Below, one piece after another: positions 1-8,500 of a stretch of 64,000 nt of DNA. Positions within the stretch are counted from its first letter, which is position 1; the number at the start of each line of letters is the position of its first letter. The notes beneath the pieces are model-generated. The model did no database searches. It had not been told where the DNA came from and saw nothing but the letters and a program-made list of their open reading frames with translations. A program made the translations under genes and the position numbers. The stretch is from Flagellimonas maritima (lineage in GTDB: Bacteria > Bacteroidota > Bacteroidia > Flavobacteriales > Flavobacteriaceae): contig NZ_CP030104.1 of assembly GCF_003269425.1 (NCBI RefSeq), forward strand, positions 2,351,501 to 2,415,500. The letters run 5' to 3'.

Positions 1-21
1 AGACTAATATAAATTGAAACA

Positions 22-402
22 ATGAACGTACCGGCAGAATTAAAGTATACAAAAGATCACGAATGGATTAAAATCGATGGCGATACGGCAACTGTTGGCA
101 TTACGGATTTCGCCCAGGGAGAGTTGGGGGATATTGTATATGTTGAAGTTGAAACCGTGGACGAAACCTTGGAAAAAGAAGAAGTTTTTGGCACGGTTGA
201 AGCTGTGAAGACTGTCTCTGACCTTTTTTTGCCATTAAGTGGAGAAATAATAGAATTTAATGAAGCATTGGAAGATGAACCTGAAAAAGTAAATTCCGAT
301 CCGTACGGTGAGGGCTGGATGATTAAAATAAAAATAAGTGACGCATCAGAAGTAGATGACTTAATGAGCGATGAAGAATACAAAAGCCTGATTGGTGCTT
401 AA
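22..402 (+). CDS. gcvH: glycine cleavage system H protein
   Basis: Lipoyl carrier of the glycine cleavage complex: it shuttles the aminomethyl group from the P protein to the T protein and is reoxidised by the L protein, in the cytoplasm. The 126 residues match the usual length. The protein begins with the typical N-terminus ([10 protein letters not shown]) and carries the lipoylation site, Lys63 in VEAVKTVS, followed by the P-[LS]-S-G-E turn and the [10 protein letters not shown] segment. The ATG lies 21 bases into the window, so upstream context is not visible. In known flavobacteria gcvH sits next to sprA and a vanZ-like gene; the VanZ-like gene is indeed directly downstream. Confidence 0.97.
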   Translation: MNVPAELKYTKDHEWIKIDGDTATVGITDFAQGELGDIVYVEVETVDETLEKEEVFGTVEAVKTVSDLFLPLSGEIIEFNEALEDEPEKVNSDPYGEGWMIKIKISDASEVDDLMSDEEYKSLIGA

Positions 403-450
403 AAATTATTTTTTACATTATCATTTATAAGCTGGGTAACGTTTATTACG

Positions 451-795
451 ATGCTCAGCTTATTTTCTTTTTCAGGCTTGGATACTGGTGGAATGAATAT
501 TCCCCATGCCGATAAAATTATCCACTTTTTGTTTTACTTCATTTTTTCAGTCTTGGGTTGTCTATTTTTGAGAGAAAGAACACAAGGCGCTATGGGATTG
601 GTCAAAGCAGTAAAATTTATGCTGGTTACGACTGTAGTGTATGGCATATTTATTGAGGTGCTACAGTACGCCATTACCTCGAATCGTATGGCCGAAATGG
701 GCGATGTTTTGGCAAATAGTTTAGGTGCATTTGTAGGAGTTGGCCTAATTAAGTGGTTTTTTTCTAAAGAAAGGCCGATAAAATGGAAAATTTAA
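451..795 (+). CDS. VanZ-like small membrane protein
   Basis: A 114-residue membrane protein of the VanZ-like family. It shows the family pattern of a polar ADKIIHF motif before a membrane helix, and later ...EVLQ...R.ME..DVLANSLGA before the last helix. Its role in flavobacteria is unknown; distant relatives affect teicoplanin sensitivity. The first ATG (451) may not be the true start. The frame is open and hydrophobic from the gcvH stop at 402 (residues read KLFFTLSFISWVTFIT), and VanZ proteins normally begin with a membrane helix exactly there, so translation may start upstream at a non-ATG codon. It is probably co-transcribed with gcvH. Confidence 0.85.
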   Translation: MLSLFSFSGLDTGGMNIPHADKIIHFLFYFIFSVLGCLFLRERTQGAMGLVKAVKFMLVTTVVYGIFIEVLQYAITSNRMAEMGDVLANSLGAFVGVGLIKWFFSKERPIKWKI

Positions 796-847
796 TTGCT
801 TATTTAACCAATTAATAATTAAATTAGCAAACATTAAAATTAAAACA

Positions 848-1552
848 ATGGAACTAAAAAAGAATCCAAAGGCAGATGTAGGTAAAAACAGTTCGCTCTA
901 TTTTGTAATAGGGTTGACCGCTGTTTTGGGATTGGTTTATGGCGCCATGGAGTGGAAGAAGTATGATAATTCCAATGACTATGATATTTCAATGAACGTT
1001 GAAGATCAATTGGATGAGGAAGTACCGATGACAGAACAGATAAAAACTCCGCCACCGCCACCGCCACCAGCTGCACCTGAAGTCATTGAGGTTGTAGAAG
1101 ATGAGGAAGAAGTTGAGGAAACTGTAATCGAATCAACGGAAACCAGTCAAGAGGAAGAAGTAATGGAAGTTGAAGAGGTCGAGGTAGAGGAAGTTGATGA
1201 GGATATATCGGTTCCGTTTGCTGTAATTGAGGACGTACCTGTTTTTCCGGGTTGTGAAGGATCCAGTAATAAAAAAGCATGTTTTCAAGAAATGATGCAA
1301 AAGCATATTCGCAAAAACTTCCGTTATCCGGAAATTGCCCAAGAAATGGGTGTTCAAGGTAGAGTGAACGTGATTTTTGTTATTCAAAAAGACGGTAGCA
1401 TCGGTAATATAAGAATGCGTGGACCAGATAAAAATTTGGAGAAAGAAGCTTTGAGAATTATCAACAAGCTTCCTAAAATGACTCCAGGCAAGCAAAGGGG
1501 AAGAGCGGTAAAAGTACCTTTCAGTATTCCAATTACCTTTAAGCTGCAATAA
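848..1552 (+). CDS. energy transducer TonB-like protein
   Basis: A 234-residue TonB-family protein that couples the proton-motive force to outer-membrane TonB-dependent transporters. Order: a short cytoplasmic start, one membrane anchor (about residues 18-33), a periplasmic spacer with a seven-proline run followed by a very acidic Glu/Val-rich stretch (about residues 75-120), then a TonB_C domain from about residue 130 (FPGC, then HIRKNFRYPEIAQEMGVQG...). The C-terminal half has the usual 'YP..A...G.QG.V.V.F.I..DG' pattern. The acidic spacer, rather than a Lys-Pro/Glu-Pro repeat, is common in Bacteroidota. It is the last gene before a strong terminator and the RHS island. Confidence 0.93.
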   Translation: MELKKNPKADVGKNSSLYFVIGLTAVLGLVYGAMEWKKYDNSNDYDISMNVEDQLDEEVPMTEQIKTPPPPPPPAAPEVIEVVEDEEEVEETVIESTETSQEEEVMEVEEVEVEEVDEDISVPFAVIEDVPVFPGCEGSSNKKACFQEMMQKHIRKNFRYPEIAQEMGVQGRVNVIFVIQKDGSIGNIRMRGPDKNLEKEALRIINKLPKMTPGKQRGRAVKVPFSIPITFKLQ

Positions 1553-1582
1553 AGTATACTATTTTTATTGAGGTAGAAATGG

Positions 1583-1618
1583 AAAAAGCCCTAGCGGAAA
1601 CGCTAGGGCTTTTTTTTT
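1583..1618 (+). terminator. rho-independent terminator after tonB-like gene
   Basis: Perfect inverted repeat AGCCCTAGCG / CGCTAGGGCT around a GAAA loop, followed by nine T's. The A-run before the stem also pairs with the T-run. It ends the gcvH-vanZ-tonB unit and marks the left side of the RHS island. Confidence 0.93.
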
Positions 1619-1833
1619 AAAAATTTGTCAAGAATGTTCTTTCGTCAATTCAAAATTGCCATTCGTGAATTGTATCCTCATTTTATCTATCGGAAAAAGT
1701 ATTTTTATAAAATAGGACAGTTCCTACATTCATTCCATATTAATCAGCTGAATATTAAATGATTGAGAATATATAACGGAAATAAGGTATAGGAATTTTT
1801 CATGTACTAATGTAAATAGATCAAATAGTAAAA

Positions 1834-4800
1834 ATGGACACAAAGAAAATAATGGTAGGAATGCTACTAGTGATTGCACAAAATATCGGCTTTACCCAAG
1901 ATTTTCCAAAAATTACACCACCATCGCCAGAGGCCACGGCACTGGCAAAATTTACGGAAATACCGGTTTCCCATTACACTGGGGTACCGAACATCTCCAT
2001 TCCCATCCACACCATCCAACAGAACGGTATCAATATTCCTGTAAGTTTGAACTACCACTCGCGTGGCATAAAAGTAGAGGAAATAGCCCCAAGGTACGGC
2101 CTGGGGTGGGCATTGCAATATGGGGGCTCCATTTCCCGACAGACCCGTGGAGAAACGGATGAGAGCCAGTACGGTTACTTGAACAATAACTATGATATGG
2201 ACTTTTTTACGGATGCTAATAAGCGAGGTGATGTTCAAGATACATATACGTTCAATCAAGAATATGATTTCACTCCTGATCTGTTCCATTTCAATGTAAA
2301 CGGGATAGGGGGCAAGTTCATAATCGACAAAGCCGATGGCGAAGTACTTGTACAGGGCTTAGATGATATTGACATTACGTACCTCAACCAAGGCGTGGGC
2401 AACCTCAATGGAATAGATCGTTTTGTGATCACGGACAAACATGGCAACAAGTTCTACTTTGGTGTATCCAAAGACGGAAACCGGACGGCACGGAATTATG
2501 ACGACCTCATAGAGGGGAGCCGTATACCGATGTACGGCGGCAGGGATCCTTTCGCCCCAACTAGCGAAGATTACTTCAATTCTTGGCAATTGATGGAAAT
2601 CGAGACCAGCTATGGGGATATGATAGAATTCCATTATTACCAACAACCAGAAGCATCTTATACCTTCAGGCACCTGTACGATAAAATCGAAAGTGAATCG
2701 CAAGTGCCAGTGCACTACACCATGAAATTGAGGATGTACCAGTATCAACTGTCAGAGATCCGTTTCAACAAGGGAAAACTGGTATTCCAGAGATCTTTAG
2801 CAGAAAGGGAAGATCTTCATGGTTCGTATACCTTGGACAAAATCGGTCTTTATGACAAACAGGACAATCCCATCAAGTCCTACGAACTTGGTTATATGTA
2901 CACTACGAGTATTGCTGACAACAATGTGCACGATTATCTGGAATTGGAGGAGCCAAGGGCAAACAAGAGATTGTTTTTGAGTTCGATACAGGAAACAGCC
3001 CCCAACCAAGAGCAACTGCCCCCGTATATTTTCGAGTATAGTACGGTACAGCTTCCCAACAGGTTTTCCAATTCCCAAGACCTGTGGGGATACTTTAACG
3101 GAAAGAACAACGGGCAATACCTTACTTTTTTTGATTATGGACAAAACAGTGTGGACAGAACTGTGGATGTGCTAAAGGCTGAAGCGGGACTGCTCAAGAA
3201 AATTACATATCCTACAAAGGGCAGTACCAATTTCGTTTACGAGCAAAATAAAGCTATTCCCCCTTTAGAATTTGCGGAAATAGTATTTCAAAACGTAAAT
3301 CCAATTGTGGATAAAGGTGTCGTGCTATCCCATATAGCTTTTAATGAATATTACGATGATGTGGCCAATAAGTACGAAAGGCCTTTTACAATAGGGGAAG
3401 GACTTGTGGGTAATCTAAGTAGTGATGTTAGCTTCAACGATACAAATCTCTGCTTAGATGATGAATTCGATCAAGGGTGTAAATTTCGAGTATTTATAGA
3501 AGGCAATAATATATTTTTTGAACTCTTTCTGGGGGAAAATGAGAATAGTATAAATATTTCTCCAGGTGCATATAAACTGATAGTCGAACCACAGTTTGAA
3601 CATGATCCCCTCGATCCAGAAAATGATGGTTTTACCGCTTATATCAGCTGGGTAGAAGAAGAGGACGCAAATGAAATAGTTTATGCAGGGGGCAAACGCA
3701 TCAAAAAGATCAATTATGACGATGCCAATGGTTCGGTACGGACCAAAGAATATGAGTATCTGGATAATCTTGGGAATACCAGTGGTAGAATCTTTGGTCT
3801 GCCCAATTTTTATGCAATTTCAGATCAAATAGGAGATTTTGTTATTCTGGAAGCTTTTGGTTCGGTACCTGGAAGCCCTCTGGGGACGCCTCAGGGTAAT
3901 TCGGTAGGCTATGCAAAAGTTACGGAATATTATGGTAAAAATAATACAAATAGCGGCAAGACAGAATATGATTTTTCGGTTATCCCCGATGCCGGCAAAT
4001 ACTATGAATTTCCTTACCCACTTCCAACCGATAATGAATGGTTAAGGGGAAAGATGTTGAAATCTGAGGTGTTCAAAAAAAATACAGGTATTGGCTATAC
4101 ACTGCTCAAAAAAATGGAAAACACCTATTTGTACGGTGGTATTCTTGACAATTATGAATTTCCCCCACCAATTTTCAATCCAGGTGGTTATAAAATGTAT
4201 TGTAACAGTGATTCTGACCCAGGCTATTCCAAAGATCGTAGGCGGTACCATTTGCCATTGATTCAATTCATTGAACCGGATGATGACAATTGTAATTTCA
4301 TAGGCGGTCTGGCTTACAGCACGTATTACCTAACTGGGGGTACTTTAAATTTGGGCAAATCTTTGGAGACCAGCTATTTTGAAGACGGTCTGGAACTTAC
4401 AACGACAACTGAATATTTCTATGATTACGATGAACATTACCAATTGAGCACTGTAAAAACGATAGATAGTGAAGAAATCACAAGAGTGAGAAAAATGTAC
4501 TATGCCACGGATGTGAACGATGTTGAACTGCTCAATCGTCACCGTTTATCTGAAGTGGTCAGACAGGAAACATATATGGATGTTAACAACGACGACATAT
4601 TACAAGCCACCGAACTGCTCAGTAAAAAAGAAACACGGTTCAGGTTATGGGACAACAATCAGTATTTGTCCGAATTTGTTAAGAGCCAAAAAGGTATGGG
4701 GCCATTTGAAAATAGAATAGCTTTTACGGGCTATGACCATTTTGGAAATCCACTACAGCTATCAAAAACCGATGGAGCTCCAATCAGCTATATATGGGGC

Positions 4801-5124
4801 TACAACAAGCAATATCCCATAGCAAAAATAGAAAATGCTTCGTATGCCGATATATTCACTGCGTTGGGAATAACCATGGCGGATTTGAAGGCTTTTAATG
4901 AAGACAACCTTGAGGATATAAATAACCTTCGCAATAATCCATTACTCCCAGGAGCCATGATTACCACGTACGCATATCGACCTTTGGTAGGCATTATGAA
5001 CGTAACCGATACTAAAGGCTATAAAATTTCCTACGAATATGATGCCTTCAACAGACTAAAAGAAGTTGAGGACCACAATAGTAGGTTGCTTTCTGAGTAC
5101 CAATATAAATATAAGGACCAATAA
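1834..5124 (+). CDS. secreted RHS/YD-repeat shell-like protein (locus 1)
   Basis: A 1096-residue exported protein with an N-terminal signal peptide (about residues 1-22, ending near GFTQD). A conserved first block (PPSPEATALAKFTEIPVSHY, then PNISIPIHTI) leads into a long beta-rich region with scattered Tyr-Asp motifs. The last 120 residues carry YD repeats, with YIWGYNKQYPIAKIENA and EYDAFNRLKEV. The layout recalls the first half of an RHS cage (SpvB/TcB-like part) encoded apart from the toxin-carrying half; this is inference. The paralogue at 12863-16135 keeps the same order. It is followed after 18 bases by a small secreted protein and then the RHS gene, so the three are probably one operon. 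The gene is AT-richer than the RHS core downstream. Confidence 0.85.
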   Translation: MDTKKIMVGMLLVIAQNIGFTQDFPKITPPSPEATALAKFTEIPVSHYTGVPNISIPIHTIQQNGINIPVSLNYHSRGIKVEEIAPRYGLGWALQYGGSISRQTRGETDESQYGYLNNNYDMDFFTDANKRGDVQDTYTFNQEYDFTPDLFHFNVNGIGGKFIIDKADGEVLVQGLDDIDITYLNQGVGNLNGIDRFVITDKHGNKFYFGVSKDGNRTARNYDDLIEGSRIPMYGGRDPFAPTSEDYFNSWQLMEIETSYGDMIEFHYYQQPEASYTFRHLYDKIESESQVPVHYTMKLRMYQYQLSEIRFNKGKLVFQRSLAEREDLHGSYTLDKIGLYDKQDNPIKSYELGYMYTTSIADNNVHDYLELEEPRANKRLFLSSIQETAPNQEQLPPYIFEYSTVQLPNRFSNSQDLWGYFNGKNNGQYLTFFDYGQNSVDRTVDVLKAEAGLLKKITYPTKGSTNFVYEQNKAIPPLEFAEIVFQNVNPIVDKGVVLSHIAFNEYYDDVANKYERPFTIGEGLVGNLSSDVSFNDTNLCLDDEFDQGCKFRVFIEGNNIFFELFLGENENSINISPGAYKLIVEPQFEHDPLDPENDGFTAYISWVEEEDANEIVYAGGKRIKKINYDDANGSVRTKEYEYLDNLGNTSGRIFGLPNFYAISDQIGDFVILEAFGSVPGSPLGTPQGNSVGYAKVTEYYGKNNTNSGKTEYDFSVIPDAGKYYEFPYPLPTDNEWLRGKMLKSEVFKKNTGIGYTLLKKMENTYLYGGILDNYEFPPPIFNPGGYKMYCNSDSDPGYSKDRRRYHLPLIQFIEPDDDNCNFIGGLAYSTYYLTGGTLNLGKSLETSYFEDGLELTTTTEYFYDYDEHYQLSTVKTIDSEEITRVRKMYYATDVNDVELLNRHRLSEVVRQETYMDVNNDDILQATELLSKKETRFRLWDNNQYLSEFVKSQKGMGPFENRIAFTGYDHFGNPLQLSKTDGAPISYIWGYNKQYPIAKIENASYADIFTALGITMADLKAFNEDNLEDINNLRNNPLLPGAMITTYAYRPLVGIMNVTDTKGYKISYEYDAFNRLKEVEDHNSRLLSEYQYKYKDQ

Positions 5125-5142
5125 TAGGACAAAACCTACAGC

Positions 5143-5595
5143 ATGAAAAAATTTAAGAAAACCTATCCAATAATATGTATTTACAGTGTATTGTTTTTTT
5201 TGACTTTGCACCCTATTCAGTCCCAAATTAATGATTCCGATCGTATAGTCGGTTCTTGGTTCTTTGATAGTGAATCTTCATTTGCCGAAGTAGATAGAGA
5301 GGTAAACGATTTTATGGAAGCAAACCCGCAATTAAGAGTAAAGATGCAGTCGGCCTATACGGGAAAAACAATCACCTTTCTCGCCAATGGGGCCTATGGC
5401 CAGGTTTTGGGCGATGGAACAAGAGCATCCGGAGAATGGTATATAAGGGAAGACGCCCTTTTTATAAAATCCCAGAATGATGTTGTCTATACGTTTCAAT
5501 TTAAAATTCAAGATAACAAGCTTGTGCTTACAACAGTATCGCAAAATCGGGAATCCAAAAGTGTAGTGCCCAATCAATATTTTACTAAAATCTAA
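5143..5595 (+). CDS. small secreted lipocalin-like protein
   Basis: A 150-residue protein with a signal peptide (hydrophobic segment about residues 11-26, cleavage near PIQSQ). The mature part begins IVGSWFFDSES and continues as alternating strands with a GEWYIREDALFI motif and a terminal YFTKI. The 'I.G.W' start and strand pattern resemble lipocalin-like domains common in Bacteroidota, but no binding function can be assigned. It lies between the shell gene and the RHS gene, four bases before the RHS start. Locus 2 has no equivalent: there the two large genes are only 11 bases apart. It may be an accessory factor specific to this RHS protein. Confidence 0.75.
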   Translation: MKKFKKTYPIICIYSVLFFLTLHPIQSQINDSDRIVGSWFFDSESSFAEVDREVNDFMEANPQLRVKMQSAYTGKTITFLANGAYGQVLGDGTRASGEWYIREDALFIKSQNDVVYTFQFKIQDNKLVLTTVSQNRESKSVVPNQYFTKI

Positions 5596-5599
5596 GACG

Positions 5600-8500
5600 A
5601 TGGCCAAACACACTAAAAAAATTCTTAGCAATCTAGTTCTATTATTCTGTTTCTCATTTGGTTATTCCCAATTTGGCTTTCCTGGCGGAGGAGGTGGTGG
5701 CAATACGTATGTCATATCTGGTCCTTCACCTGTCTATAATGGCAGTACGCGAAACTATTCATTGAACCACGGGAATTCCATTACGAGCGCTACTTGGGGG
5801 ATTAGCAATCTATACGGGAGTGTGGTATCTTCTACGTCCACTTCCGCGAGTATCAGTTTTACTGCTGCGGGCTCTACGTCTGTAAGCGCTTTTATACAAG
5901 ATAATTTGGCCAATATTCATTTTGTCACTAAGAATGTTACAATACAGGCAGGTTTATCGCCGGGCACTATATCTGGCCCACAGACCATTTGTTATTTGGG
6001 AAATCCTGCGAACATAAGCAACACATCCTCTGCATCGGGCGGTGGGGGCGGTTATGTTTACCAATGGCAAGATTCCCCTGGTGGCGGGACTATCTGGAAC
6101 AATATCAATGGTGCCACTTCCACCAGTTATAATCCTCCCGGAGGATTTACCGTTTCAAAATGGTATCGTAGAAAAGTTACCTCTGGCATTCTTGTCAACT
6201 ATACAAGTTCCGTGAAGATAACGGTCAAGGCACCATTGAACGGCGGAAGCATTAACGGTACCCAAACGGTATGTTATGCGGGCAATCCAAATACTTTGGG
6301 AAATGCGGCTTCCCCGTACAATGGTGTAGGGGGGTACACGTACCAATGGCAATATTCCAATAATGGAAATGGAGGATGGTCCAACATCGGTGGCGCTACG
6401 TCCAGTACATATAATCCACCAAATGGGCTTACATCCAACAGATGGTACCGTAGAAAAGTAGTTTCTTGCGGACAGACAAAATACACCAATGTCATAAAAG
6501 TGACCGTTGACCCTGGGCAGACCTACTACGCCGACACTGATGGTGACGGTTACGGAGACCCTGGCAGCAGTACCATTGCCTGTAGCCATCCCCAAGGATA
6601 TGTGACCAACAGTGCCGACCATGACGATAGTACCGTACTGATTACCAACATTGCCCCCCAGCTATACTATAGCGATAGCGACGGTGACGGTATTGGTGAT
6701 GGCAACAGTACCATTTTTGCCAGTTTTAAGATTTTGGGGTATGCCAATACGACGGGCGACCCCTGTCCAGATATTCCTGGATTGGGCGACGGATGTGATG
6801 CACAAACGGTATTGCCCAGTAACGAGAACTATGTCCACAAAAAATCTTTCCAAGACATGGAGGGTACAACGGCGATAGAGCAGGTAACCTATTATGATGG
6901 ACTGGGCAGGCCCATGCAACATGTGGAAGTAGGGGCATCGGGCACGGGCGCCATAAACATTGCTGCGAACGCCCCTGCGGGATGGACAATGGATTGGAAC
7001 ATCGGTAGCGGCAGCACCGGTTTCTTCAATCAAAATGGCGTTACTACCGAGAACAAACGTATTACCGCACCGGGGCCGTTCGGGAAACCCCAGGTCATTT
7101 GGTCATGCGGCAACGACCCGAGTAGCAGTGCCGACGGTGGTTGGAACACGGATTACTTTGCGGTGGACAAAACCAAGGCCTACCGGTACACGGTCTGGGT
7201 AAACCGTTTTCATTCGAACGACGGAAAAACCTACCATGGCACCCAGAACGTCGACAACCTTGGGGGAGGAGCCAATGGTAACCCTTACTTTTGGAGCGGT
7301 GACCTGCCACAATTGGAAGAGTGGTACCTATTGGTGGGCGTGGTGCACCCTTTTGATCATGGAGGTGGGGATATTGGTGTAAGCGGGGTCTATGACATGC
7401 AGGGGAATCGCATCGTAGATGGCACAGAATTCAAATGGCGCAATGATACGACCACCTCGCGTTTTAGGAGCTACCTGTACTACAGTACCGATGTGAACGT
7501 ACGGCAGTACTTCCATGCACCAACATTAGAGGTGATGGATGGTACCGAAGTGCCGCTACGCTCTATATTGGGCAATGGAAGGGCAAACGACCTAATAACG
7601 CACATAGACTATGACGAATACGGCCGCAAGGAGAAGGAATGGTTGCCCCATGTCCCGGACACGGGCGTAAGGGGAAGTTATAGGGGAGGGGATATGGCCA
7701 TGTCCACCAAAGAATATTATCTTTCGGCCTACCCTATGGATTTTCCCTCAATGTCTGTCAACGAGGTCAACGCCTACTCTCAGAGCGGGTTCGAGGCCTC
7801 TCCTCTCAACCGTTTACTGAAACAGGCGGCCCCGGGCAAGGATTGGAAAATGGGCAACGGACATGAGATTGAATTTGGATATCTAACAAATTTTGCGAAC
7901 GAAGTGCGTCTTTATAGAGTGGATATAAACTTTGCCAACGGTATTTATGAACCTACTTTGGTGGCCAACGGTCACTATAACTCAGGGACGCTTTACAAAA
8001 ACGTGAACTATGATGAGAACCATGACGGAACACCCTCCAAGCTGCACACCACGGAAGCGTTTACCGACAAGCTTGGCAGGACTGTGCTCAAGCGCACCTA
8101 CGTCCTTGTCGGCGGACAGGAAGAGGCCCATGACACCCATTATGTGTATGATGATTATGGCAACCTCACCTATGTGCTGCCCCCAAAGGTGGACACCGCC
8201 AATGGGGTCAGCGCCACGGAGCTGACCGAGCTCTGTTACCAATACAAATATGACCATAGGAACCGTCTGGTGGAAAAGAAGGTACCGGGCAAGGGCTGGG
8301 AACATATCGTCTACAACAGACTGGATTGGCCCATTATGACCCAGGACGCAAACCTCAGGATCAACGACCAATGGCTTTTTACTAAGTACGATGCCCATGG
8401 GCGGGTAGCGTACACGGGGTTACATACCCAACCCGGGGCTACGGACCGTGCTACCATGCAAGGGTATGCCGACGATACCATTTCTTACGGCCAGTACGAA

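Noticed and set aside
7982..8398. 138-residue reverse-strand frame in RHS gene 1
   Set aside because: Mirror of the equivalent frame in RHS gene 2; it follows the conservation of the sense protein.
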